A stretch of 21,200 bases of DNA, taken from NCBI GenBank assembly GCA_964565415.1, contig CAZMEX010000065.1, forward strand, positions 1 to 21,200, written 5' to 3'. This document shows, piece after piece, positions 13,246 through 21,200 of this stretch. A model generated the notes under the pieces. The model did no database searches and was not told where the DNA came from. It was given only the letters and a program-made list of their open reading frames with translations. The DNA is from JAIOSM01 sp964565415. Lineage in GTDB: Bacteria > Desulfobacterota > Desulfobacteria > Desulfobacterales > Desulfobacteraceae. Position 1 is the first letter of the stretch, and every line of letters starts with the position of its first letter. The position numbers were made by a program, and so were the translations under genes.

Positions 13246-16200
13246 ATGAAACTTTTAAAGTTTTTTAATTGGTTTTTTTCCATAAAAGTTGAAATCGGAA
13301 AATCAATGGAACAAGCTTGTGAAAATTCGATTATCTTGTTCCCATACTTCCCAAACAGTCTTAATTGTGGCATATCAGCTCTTGTTGCCTATAAAGGTAC
13401 AGACAATATTGATAAATCCGATACAATTGGCAAGATGGAAAAACTTGTTCAAAAGATACAAAACACCCTGCCAAATCCTGAATCCTACACAAAATATCTT
13501 GGAGGCAATATTACCCTTAAAAACCTTCTAAACAATGCTCACACTTTGAGGCAGAACAAGACATTTCTTGCTATTTTTTCCAATCAACTTCTGGAAAACC
13601 GAATAGAAAAATTATCAAAAACCCTATTTGATATTGCTGTAACTGAAAAAAAAGCCTTTAAACACAAAATGGCACATATGACGCACAGGGATGTTAAAAT
13701 AGTTGCAGACCGGATCGAAAAACTGCAGGATACCTGGTGGTGCCTGGAAAAAGAGATATTGAATAATATTATTAAGATTAAAGCTCTGTCTGACCACATC
13801 CCTGAACAAAAATATTATAAAACCAATGATTTCAGTTGTTCCATTCACCCCATTGAGATCTTTAAACAGATTAATGCTGTTTTAAATAGTTTAGACAGAC
13901 TCGAGGTAAGAGGGCGTGACTCTGCCGGAATTTCACTGATTTTCACATTTACAAAACCTGAATTTGAAAATTTCAGAAAATCTCTTATTAAAGAAGGACT
14001 GTCAGACAGATTAAAACAGAGAACAAATAAAAAGGTTTTAAAAAATAATTGTATAACAATTGAAGACTCATATACAATTGAAAATGAGCTTGCTGCAAAC
14101 AATCACAATGGGAGTAACTATGGTAAGGCAACTCATGATGATGGCAGTCAAGGTAAGAGCAACCATTTTGTCACAATATCAATAGTCTATAAAACTGCTT
14201 CTGAGATAGGAGCTCTTGGTGATAATGTAAAATTTATCAGAACCCAGGTAAAAAATGACAGACTTCTTCATTTGATATGCACCCATAAATTTCTTTTCCA
14301 TACAATCTCCTCGCACACCAGATGGGCATCAGTCGGTGATATTACTGAAGCAAACTGCCATCCTGTGGATAATGTTCCCACCGACAAGTTAATTGAAAAA
14401 AATGGAATCCTCCATGTAAGCTTAAATGGTGATATTGATAACTATCTTGAGCTCAAATATGAATATGAAGCAAGATATGATCAAATTCATCCTGAAATCA
14501 CAACAGATACAAAACTAATACCGCTTCAGATAGAACACTATTTAAAACAGGGGAACAATATTGAAGAATCATTCAGGCTTGCCGTAAATGACTTTAATGG
14601 TTCCCACGCCATAAGTATGCACACAAACCTTGCTCCGGACAAACTTTTTCTTGCCCAAAAAGGCAGTGGTCAGGCAATTTTTGTTGGAATTGCTCCTGAT
14701 CATTATATTGCGGCATCTGAGCTGTATGGAATCATTGAAGAGACCCACACCTTTATCAAGCTGCAAGGTGAGAAAAAAGGACAGATTGTCACTCTGTCAC
14801 AAAATTCAAAAGGCGGGGTTTCAGGTATAAAATCATTTTTTTATAATAAAACTCCCATCACCATCAAGGAGTCAGATATACTGACCAGTAGTATTTCATC
14901 AAGGGATATAGACCGCCAGGATTACCCCCATTATTTTTTAAAAGAGATCTCCGAATCTCCAAAATCCGTTGAAAAAACCCTTGAAAACAAATGGAAAATA
15001 ATTGACAGCCCCAAGGGCAATAATAAAGATTTACCAAACTTTTATAAAATTGTATTAAACAAATCCGTGGTACCACAATCCCTTATAAAAGTTCTTAAAG
15101 CAAAAAAAATAAAGAAGATTATATTTATAGGACAGGGTACTGCAGGGGTCGCAGCTCAAGGGTGTGCTGAAATCCTGAAATATTACCTCTCAGCCATTAG
15201 GATGGAGATAAAAGCTTTAAAATCTTCTGAACTTTCCGGCTTTAATATTTTGGATCAAGCCTCAAAAGATATAATGCAGGACCAACTAGTTATTGGCATT
15301 AGCCAGTCAGGCACAACTACTGACACAAATCGAACCATTGATATGGTAAAATCGTGCGGTGCACATACGCTTTGCATTGTAAACAGAAGAGATTCTGATA
15401 TAACATTTAAAACCGATGGTGTTCTTTATACGAGCAGTGGCAGAGACATTGAGATGTCAGTTGCATCAACCAAGGCTTTTTATTCCCAGATAACTGCCGG
15501 GGCACTTCTTGGATTATATATTGCTTCAATCTGCAAAATACGCTCGGATGAATTTATTACCAACGAAATAAACGAACTTTCAGCACTTCCAGCCAAGATG
15601 AAAAAAATTCTTGACATGAAGGATCAAATCAGAGAGTCAGCATTTAATATAGCTTTAACAAGGGACTCTTGGGCTACTGTTGGAAGCGGATCAAACAAAA
15701 TATCAGCAGATGAAATAAGAATTAAGCTCTCAGAGCTTTGTTATAAAACAATCTCCTCTGATTTTGTCGAGGATAAAAAACATATTGATCTTTCTGCAGA
15801 GCCGCTAATTATCATATGCGCTGCCGGCACAAAAGAGAGTGTGCTTGCTGATATTATCAAAGACACTGCAATTTTCAATGCCCATAAAGCAACCCCTGTT
15901 GTCATAACTGAAGAGGGGGAAGATAGATTTGATCTATATTCAAACAATATATTTAAAATACCAAAAACAGAGGAGCATTTTGCTCCTATTCTCAACACAC
16001 TTGTGGGGCATATATGGGGCTACTATGCAGCCCTTGCAATAAATGAAAGCTCAAGTTTCATCTTCTCAAGCAAAGTTGCAATAAAAGAGGTGATTGATGA
16101 ATATTTAGATAAGGGCAGTAATATATATGAAGTCCTTCTTGAAAAGAAATTCAGAGAAAAGATTGCCCAATTTTACCTTGAATTCTCCCGGAAACGAAAA

Positions 16201-17046
16201 GAGAATAAATTTCCAGGAGTAATTGGGCTTAATACTATTACAAATATTACACTTTTATCCAAATACCTGGCAGGCAGACTCCCAATATCAGACTTTGAAA
16301 TAGATTTTCAAATCAAGGGAACCCCTGCCAACATGATTGATGCTTTTTTCAAATATATAGGTGATGCAATTAATATAATGGCAAGACCTGTAGATGCGAT
16401 AAAACATCAGGCAAAAACTGTAACCGTTGGTACCAGCAGAATATCTGAAAAATTTGAAGGGATTGTTTTTGATGAACTAAATAATCATGGTATAACAATT
16501 GCTCAAATTACCAATAAAAATGTTGTTGTAATAAAAAATATCCAGGAGATTTTGTTAAAAATAAAGGGGGGTTTTTTATATAAAATATCAGGACTTGATA
16601 TGTTGGGAGCACCAACCCGAAGTACAAAAATTAAACTTGTAAAAAAACAGGGATCCATAAAAAATGCTGTCTCCAGAGTTGAAAACGATTCAAGGCTTAA
16701 AGGAACGAAAAATATTATTGTAAGAGAGGGAAATGTCTATCTTGGGAAGGGCAGAAAAGATGGAAGAAAAATCCTTGTTATTCCTGTTTTCTCATCATCC
16801 TCAGCAGCTTCAAATAAGACAGAATATATACTCTCCCTTGATATAGAGTTTAAGAGCGATTCTGAGGTTACGCTCCTGAAAAAAATAAAAGGGCTGGGCG
16901 GCAAGTTTGCCAGAATAAAAGACTTAATCCTTGAATCGGAAAACTTTAAATGGGATGACAAACTCTTAAATCTTGTAACAATTGAAGAGCTGTTTGGTGA
17001 CCCTGCTGAAGTAACAGCTGAATCAATTATTAATAGAAATCAATAA
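13246..17046 (+). CDS. giant GlmS-like amidotransferase with insertions
   Basis: A 1266-residue relative of glucosamine-6-phosphate synthase (usually about 600). Glutaminase landmarks are present but spread out: Cys41 in NCGIS, RGRDSAG (about 222-228), HTRWA (357-361), NG (394-395) and TDT (420-422). About 155 extra residues separate the first two and about 90 the next two. Two sugar-phosphate isomerase (SIS) domains follow: about 605-760 with SQSGTTTDT and STKAF, and about 795-930. A stretch resembling the normal GlmS C-tail (HQAKTVTVG, about 1052-1060) is internal and followed by some 200 more residues. GlmS makes glucosamine-6-phosphate from fructose-6-phosphate and glutamine; the key residues suggest activity here. 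Cys41 would need propeptide cleavage to become the N-terminal nucleophile, as in PurF-type enzymes. The added parts may be regulatory or for partner binding. AGGTGAT precedes the ATG. Confidence 0.88.
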   Translation: MKLLKFFNWFFSIKVEIGKSMEQACENSIILFPYFPNSLNCGISALVAYKGTDNIDKSDTIGKMEKLVQKIQNTLPNPESYTKYLGGNITLKNLLNNAHTLRQNKTFLAIFSNQLLENRIEKLSKTLFDIAVTEKKAFKHKMAHMTHRDVKIVADRIEKLQDTWWCLEKEILNNIIKIKALSDHIPEQKYYKTNDFSCSIHPIEIFKQINAVLNSLDRLEVRGRDSAGISLIFTFTKPEFENFRKSLIKEGLSDRLKQRTNKKVLKNNCITIEDSYTIENELAANNHNGSNYGKATHDDGSQGKSNHFVTISIVYKTASEIGALGDNVKFIRTQVKNDRLLHLICTHKFLFHTISSHTRWASVGDITEANCHPVDNVPTDKLIEKNGILHVSLNGDIDNYLELKYEYEARYDQIHPEITTDTKLIPLQIEHYLKQGNNIEESFRLAVNDFNGSHAISMHTNLAPDKLFLAQKGSGQAIFVGIAPDHYIAASELYGIIEETHTFIKLQGEKKGQIVTLSQNSKGGVSGIKSFFYNKTPITIKESDILTSSISSRDIDRQDYPHYFLKEISESPKSVEKTLENKWKIIDSPKGNNKDLPNFYKIVLNKSVVPQSLIKVLKAKKIKKIIFIGQGTAGVAAQGCAEILKYYLSAIRMEIKALKSSELSGFNILDQASKDIMQDQLVIGISQSGTTTDTNRTIDMVKSCGAHTLCIVNRRDSDITFKTDGVLYTSSGRDIEMSVASTKAFYSQITAGALLGLYIASICKIRSDEFITNEINELSALPAKMKKILDMKDQIRESAFNIALTRDSWATVGSGSNKISADEIRIKLSELCYKTISSDFVEDKKHIDLSAEPLIIICAAGTKESVLADIIKDTAIFNAHKATPVVITEEGEDRFDLYSNNIFKIPKTEEHFAPILNTLVGHIWGYYAALAINESSSFIFSSKVAIKEVIDEYLDKGSNIYEVLLEKKFREKIAQFYLEFSRKRKENKFPGVIGLNTITNITLLSKYLAGRLPISDFEIDFQIKGTPANMIDAFFKYIGDAINIMARPVDAIKHQAKTVTVGTSRISEKFEGIVFDELNNHGITIAQITNKNVVVIKNIQEILLKIKGGFLYKISGLDMLGAPTRSTKIKLVKKQGSIKNAVSRVENDSRLKGTKNIIVREGNVYLGKGRKDGRKILVIPVFSSSSAASNKTEYILSLDIEFKSDSEVTLLKKIKGLGGKFARIKDLILESENFKWDDKLLNLVTIEELFGDPAEVTAESIINRNQ

Positions 17047-17069
17047 AACCTTAAAATATCTATAGCTTG

Positions 17070-18713
17070 TTATTTTTTCTGCTTCTTTTTTAATGATGCT
17101 TTAATAAATTCCCTGAAAAGAGGATGGGGATCATCTGGTCTTGATTTGAACTCAGGATGAAATTGACATCCTAAAAACCACGGATGATCCTCTAATTCAA
17201 CAATTTCCACAAGTTCATTGTCAGGAGAGACTCCACTTACAATAAGACCTGCTTTTTCAAATGTTTTAAGATATTCATTGTTAAATTCATACCTGTGTCG
17301 ATGCCTTTCAGAGATATCTGAAATTTTATAGGCTTTTTTTGCAAATGTATCAGGTTTTAAAATGCATGAATATGCTCCAAGCCTCATTGTACCGCCTTTG
17401 TCTGAAGACTCGTCTCTCTTTTCTATCTTTTGGGTTCTTTCATCAAACCACTCTTTCATAAGGTATATAACAGGAAAAGGTGTTGCAAGATCAAATTCTT
17501 CACTATTTGCATCCTCCATATTACAAAGATGTCTTGCAAATTCAATAACAGCAACATGCATACCAAGACATATTCCAAAAAAGGGCAACTTATTCTCCCG
17601 TGCATACTTTACTGCAATAATTTTCCCCTCTACTCCCCGGGAGCCAAATCCGCCCGGTACAAGTATTCCATCAATACCAGAAAAGAGTTCATCGACATTT
17701 TTTTCTTTTACTTCTGAAGAGTCTACAAACTTAAGGTTTACTTTAGTGTCATTGGATATACCGCCATGGGTCAAAGCTTCATTAAGGCTCTTGTATGATT
17801 CAGTAAGGTCAACATACTTTCCCACAATTGCAATGGTCAATGAGAATCTGGGGTTTTTAAATCTTTCAACAAGCTCTTCCCACTTCTCCAGGCGAGGGTT
17901 TCTTGCCCAGATATTTAATTTTTGAAGTATTTTATCCCCAAGCCCCTCTTTATTATAAATAAGCGGAACTTCATATATACAATCCACATCCTTAGCTGTG
18001 AAAACAGCCTCTTTCTCCACATTACAAAAAAGAGAAATCTTTGCTTTCAAATCGTTAGAGAGAAATTTTTCAGTGCGGCAGAGTAGAATATCAGGTTGTA
18101 TACCAATACTGCGCAACTCTTTAACACTATGCTGAGTAGGCTTGGTTTTCATCTCGCCTGCTGTTTTAATGTACGGAACCAATGTAAGGTGAATAAAAAT
18201 TGAATTGCCTGGACCAACATCACTCTTAAACTGCCTTATTGCTTCTAAAAAAGGCAGGGATTCAATATCGCCTATTGTTCCGCCAATTTCTACAATAACA
18301 ACATCTGCTGTACCATCTAAGAGAGTAATGCTCTGTTTTATCTCATCAGTAATATGGGGAATCACCTGAACTGTTCCGCCAAGATATTTTCCTTTGCGCT
18401 CTTTTGTAATAACAGAGTAATATATCTTACCCGTGGTAAAATTATTATTTTTACCAAGTTTTGCATTGGTGAACCTTTCATAATGACCTAAGTCCAGGTC
18501 TGTTTCAGAACCATCATCTGTAACATACACTTCACCGTGCTGAAATGGATTCATGGTTCCCGGATCAACATTAATGTAAGGATCCAACTTCTGAATTGTT
18601 ACTGAAAGCCCCCTGCTCTCTAAAAGCAACCCGATTGCTGCAGATGCAAGACCTTTACCTAGAGAAGAAAGCACTCCTCCTGTAACAAAAATATACTTGG
18701 TAGTTTCACCCAT
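17070..18713 (-). CDS. pyrG: CTP synthase
   Basis: A 547-residue enzyme that converts UTP, ATP and glutamine to CTP. The N-terminal synthetase domain starts KYIFVTGGVLSSLGKG (P-loop) and runs to about 266, with DPYINVDPGTMNP and DVVIVEIGGTIGDIE. The class I glutamine amidotransferase domain has its nucleophile in GICLGMH near residue 381 and HPEF near 520. The length is standard. A GGGGGAG Shine-Dalgarno lies just before the ATG at 18713. It is the last gene of the minus-strand set and converges on the GlmS-like gene with only 23 bases between stops. I see no hairpin there, so the transcripts may overlap at their ends. The C-terminal tail is lysine-rich (KKKQKK). Confidence 0.98.
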   Translation of the reverse strand: MGETTKYIFVTGGVLSSLGKGLASAAIGLLLESRGLSVTIQKLDPYINVDPGTMNPFQHGEVYVTDDGSETDLDLGHYERFTNAKLGKNNNFTTGKIYYSVITKERKGKYLGGTVQVIPHITDEIKQSITLLDGTADVVIVEIGGTIGDIESLPFLEAIRQFKSDVGPGNSIFIHLTLVPYIKTAGEMKTKPTQHSVKELRSIGIQPDILLCRTEKFLSNDLKAKISLFCNVEKEAVFTAKDVDCIYEVPLIYNKEGLGDKILQKLNIWARNPRLEKWEELVERFKNPRFSLTIAIVGKYVDLTESYKSLNEALTHGGISNDTKVNLKFVDSSEVKEKNVDELFSGIDGILVPGGFGSRGVEGKIIAVKYARENKLPFFGICLGMHVAVIEFARHLCNMEDANSEEFDLATPFPVIYLMKEWFDERTQKIEKRDESSDKGGTMRLGAYSCILKPDTFAKKAYKISDISERHRHRYEFNNEYLKTFEKAGLIVSGVSPDNELVEIVELEDHPWFLGCQFHPEFKSRPDDPHPLFREFIKASLKKKQKK

Positions 18714-18723
18714 TACTCCCCCA

Positions 18724-18749
18724 TTGTATTATTGATTTGTATTATTGAT
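18724..18749. repeat. 13-bp tandem duplication before pyrG
   Basis: TTGTATTATTGAT occurs twice back to back (18724-18736 and 18737-18749) in the short gap between the stop codon of the secreted-protein gene and the pyrG Shine-Dalgarno. Most simply a slippage product in AT-rich DNA. It lengthens the spacer, which could affect coupling between the two genes. Confidence 0.9.
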
Positions 18750-19726
18750 TATTCATATATTTTTTTAAACTCTGTAATACTTTTTTCAATGTTTCCAGAC
18801 TCATCCCCACTCAATCCTGTTTCATTTTTATAGTTACTCGACTGGGGGAAAATAGTCATAATTCTTTTAATATTAAATAGCTTTTTTTTAAAACCTGATT
18901 TAAGTTTAAATTGTTCAGCATCTATTTTTGAAAAAAGTATCCCATTAAGAAAAATAGTAATTTGCATGGGATACCATGTTCTGCTGACTTTTTGCCAATC
19001 ATTGTATAAAATATCTACAAACATATCATTTTTGTAAACAGTATATCTGCCAGGAAAGCTTGTCTCTTTTTCAACCCAAAAGCTTGAACTTAACAATTTA
19101 TCTGTGGGAGGTATACCAACCACAAAATAAATTTTACCATCACGTCTCTTGAATGATGAATGGTTTGTATCGACACCAGATACTTTAAGTCTTTTCTGAA
19201 GCGATCCTGGCTTTCTGCAAAGGAGGATATCAGTATGTAAATCAGTTAAAGATTTCTCTTTTGAATCAATAAATTCATCAACAACTTTGACAAACTTTTT
19301 GCCTGACTCTACGCAGATCATATCGTGGGCGCCTGTAATAGACTCAGAACGATATTTTCCAGGAAAAGAGAACCAGAGTTTTTCAGTTATTTGAGTAAAT
19401 GACAGTTCAGTTTTTTCCAGAGTTTTCTGATCCTGGTTCTTTGTATGTATTACTGGATTGTCTACCTCTTCTATTATTGCAAACTCTTTTATTCCATCTG
19501 ATTTTTCTGACTTTTCCAGCTCTTTAAAATCTTCCAATACCTGGAGCTTATGATAAACCTTTCTTTTTTGAATAACAGTCATACCAACAGGTTCAACAAT
19601 TTTTTCGACTGTAAGTTTAATAATATCGGAACCTTCAGGGATAAAAGCATTGGCAGAAGAGTAGAGCAAAAATAAAAACAGAACAATGCCTGTTAATAAA
19701 AGACGCTTTTTCAACTGGGCAATCAT
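18749..19726 (-). CDS. secreted/periplasmic protein, possibly LolA-like
   Basis: A 325-residue precursor with a strong signal peptide (MIAQLKKRLLLTGIVLFLFL, cleavage near SANA-F, residue 27). I chose the ATG at 19726, which overlaps the eno stop (ATGA) and places the signal peptide at the N-terminus. A longer frame to 19756 would add MCCFC from within eno. The mature part is beta-strand rich, with LWFSFPGKYRSES near 128-140, FVVGIPP, and a late YNDWQKVSRTWYPMQITIFLNG. Such phrasing recalls LolA/LolB-type lipoprotein carriers and related outer-membrane sorting proteins, but this is a resemblance by eye, not a family assignment. A Lys/Glu-rich segment (about 65-110) looks like an inserted linker. 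The function is unknown. Confidence 0.8.
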   Translation of the reverse strand: MIAQLKKRLLLTGIVLFLFLLYSSANAFIPEGSDIIKLTVEKIVEPVGMTVIQKRKVYHKLQVLEDFKELEKSEKSDGIKEFAIIEEVDNPVIHTKNQDQKTLEKTELSFTQITEKLWFSFPGKYRSESITGAHDMICVESGKKFVKVVDEFIDSKEKSLTDLHTDILLCRKPGSLQKRLKVSGVDTNHSSFKRRDGKIYFVVGIPPTDKLLSSSFWVEKETSFPGRYTVYKNDMFVDILYNDWQKVSRTWYPMQITIFLNGILFSKIDAEQFKLKSGFKKKLFNIKRIMTIFPQSSNYKNETGLSGDESGNIEKSITEFKKIYE

Positions 19727-20994
19727 ATAAAAAGATCCCTTGCAAAAACAGCACAATCTCCCAGCTCCTCTTCAATCCTGATAAGCTGATTGTATTTTGC
19801 CACCCGATCACTCCTTGAGAGGGAACCTGTTTTAATCTGCCCGCTGTTAATGCCGACTGCAAGGTCTGCAATAAAGGCATCTTCTGTCTCTCCAGATCTA
19901 TGGGAAACAATGGTAGTATAACCTGCCTGTTTTGCCATCTGGATAGTGTCCAGAGTCTCGGTTAGAGTTCCAATCTGGTTTAATTTTATCAAAATTGAAT
20001 TTGCAACACCATCTTTTATGCCCTTGCTTAATATATCAGGATTGGTCACAAACACATCATCTCCGACTATCTGGGCAGAATCTGCAAGCCTGTCAGTCAG
20101 TAGTTTAAAATTATCCCAGTCATCTTCAGCAAGACCATCTTCAATGGAAACAAGGGGATATTTTTTAACCAGTGATTCATAATAATCAATCAATTCAATG
20201 GCAGTAAGTTCTCTTCCTTCAGATCCAAATATATATTTACCATCTTTATAAAATTCATTTGCTGCCGAATCTATTGCAAGACCAATATCCTTACCTGGTC
20301 GATACCCTGCAGCTTCGATTGCATCTAAAATATACTCAAAAGCCTGCTCATTTGATTTAAGATCAGGAGCAAAACCGCCTTCATCTCCAACAGCAGTGTT
20401 AAGTCCTGCTTTTTTTAAAATTTTCTTTAAATTATGAAAAATTTCAGCACCCATGCGCACAGATTCAGTCAAGGAATCAGCACCATAGGGCATAATCATA
20501 AATTCCTGAATATCCAGATTATTAGCAGCATGGGCACCGCCATTAATAATATTCATCATGGGAACAGGAAGAACCCGGGCATTTATTCCACCAAGGTATC
20601 TATATAAGGGAAGCTCAACTGCATTTGCAGCAGCTCTTGCCACAGCCATTGAAACACCTAAAATACCATTGGCTCCAAGCCTTGACTTATTTTCCGTACC
20701 GTCAATATCAAGCATGGTTCTGTCAAGCCCAGCCTGATCCATGGCATCATATCCAATTATTTCAGGAACAATGACTTCATTAACATTGGTCACAGCATTC
20801 ATCACGCCTTTACCCAAGTATCTATTCTCAGTATTATCCCTCATCTCCAGTGCTTCTTTTGCACCAGTGGAAGCACCCGACGGCACAGCAGCCCTGCCTT
20901 TGGCACCACATGCCAGTACAACATCCACTTCAACTGTGGGATTACCCCTGGAATCAAGTATCTCTCTTGCCTTAATATCTATAAGTTCAGTCAT
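19723..20994 (-). CDS. eno: enolase
   Basis: A 423-residue glycolytic enzyme interconverting 2-phosphoglycerate and phosphoenolpyruvate, also a possible RNA-degradosome partner. Seen: IKAREILDSRGNPTVEVDV at the start, a GGAHAANNLDIQEFMI region, the metal-binding SIEDGLAEDDWDNF, the signature ILIKLNQIGTLTET, and SHRSGETEDAFIADLAVG. The length is normal. The ATG at 20994 is preferred: GGGGGAGAG lies just upstream, and MTELIDIKA is the usual N-terminus. An in-frame ATG at 21012 would add six residues over that Shine-Dalgarno. It is the first gene of the minus-strand trio, upstream of the secreted-protein gene and pyrG. No confident promoter was found between 21013 and 21200. Confidence 0.98.
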   Translation of the reverse strand: MTELIDIKAREILDSRGNPTVEVDVVLACGAKGRAAVPSGASTGAKEALEMRDNTENRYLGKGVMNAVTNVNEVIVPEIIGYDAMDQAGLDRTMLDIDGTENKSRLGANGILGVSMAVARAAANAVELPLYRYLGGINARVLPVPMMNIINGGAHAANNLDIQEFMIMPYGADSLTESVRMGAEIFHNLKKILKKAGLNTAVGDEGGFAPDLKSNEQAFEYILDAIEAAGYRPGKDIGLAIDSAANEFYKDGKYIFGSEGRELTAIELIDYYESLVKKYPLVSIEDGLAEDDWDNFKLLTDRLADSAQIVGDDVFVTNPDILSKGIKDGVANSILIKLNQIGTLTETLDTIQMAKQAGYTTIVSHRSGETEDAFIADLAVGINSGQIKTGSLSRSDRVAKYNQLIRIEEELGDCAVFARDLFI

Positions 20995-21200
20995 TATCTC
21001 TCCCCCTTTCATATAAAAAAAAATTTGAATAAATCTTCTTTACATGGAAATTTAATTTTTAACTCTATATTAATACCAATTAATCCATCTTCCCACAAGA
21101 TTTAATCTCACAACATAGCAAATCAATTAATATTTAACAATGATCGGGAAAATTGATACTGATTGCATCGGATTAATTTTCACTGTTTTTTCTCAAAGCT

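Noticed and set aside
17362..17925. 187-residue plus-strand open frame antisense to pyrG
   Set aside because: It is a frame shadow of a highly conserved gene. The composition is serine-rich and unlike a protein family.
19727..19756. Ten-residue N-terminal extension (MCCFC) of the secreted protein
   Set aside because: It lies within eno and would bury the signal peptide. The ATGA overlap at 19726 is a better start.

Overview
The window reads as chromosome of an AT-rich, Gram-negative, probably anaerobic bacterium. LptD implies an LPS-bearing outer membrane, and a low-potential 2[4Fe-4S] ferredoxin fits anaerobic metabolism. The gene set and protein style suggest a sulfate-reducing Desulfobacterota (Desulfobacteraceae-like) organism. 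That placement is inference from gene content; no rRNA or other phylogenetic marker was tested. There is no CRISPR array, tRNA or rRNA, and no intact mobile element. The only hint of mobility is a doubtful transposase-like tail at the extreme left edge.

Region 1 (about 124-3940, + strand) is a vitamin B12-controlled operon. A near-consensus promoter lies immediately upstream of a clear cobalamin riboswitch. A hairpin that buries the Shine-Dalgarno sequence follows, suggesting translational control. The genes are an anthranilate phosphoribosyltransferase (TrpD)-fold paralog with altered substrate-site motifs, an unrecognised 66-residue protein, and a 706-residue fusion of a zinc-dependent alcohol-dehydrogenase-type (MDR) enzyme to a complete CobT. 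The riboswitch plus CobT tie the cassette to cobamide (B12-type cofactor) assembly, most likely making or activating the lower-ligand base. The jobs of the TrpD-like, small and dehydrogenase parts are unknown. This is the best candidate here for an undescribed system.

Region 2 (about 3904-5179, - strand) holds a small ferredoxin and an unrecognised 315-residue protein. A strong hairpin separates the ferredoxin from the convergent B12 operon. The 238-bp divergent spacer that follows carries helically phased TTATCT direct repeats.

Region 3 (5418-17046, + strand) is a tightly packed run of eight genes: lptD (LPS export), a specialised NusG paralog, an HU/IHF-type protein, holB (clamp loader delta prime), a RicT/YaaT (PSP1) protein, metG, a small membrane-anchored penicillin-binding transpeptidase, and a 1266-residue GlmS-like amidotransferase. 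The last has large insertions and a C-terminal extension. Envelope genes therefore flank a housekeeping core (holB-ricT-metG).

Region 4 (17070-20994, - strand) is a three-gene set, eno, a secreted or periplasmic protein with LolA-like flavour, and pyrG, running towards region 3. In the last about 190 bases (21013-21200), upstream of eno, I see no gene and no convincing element.
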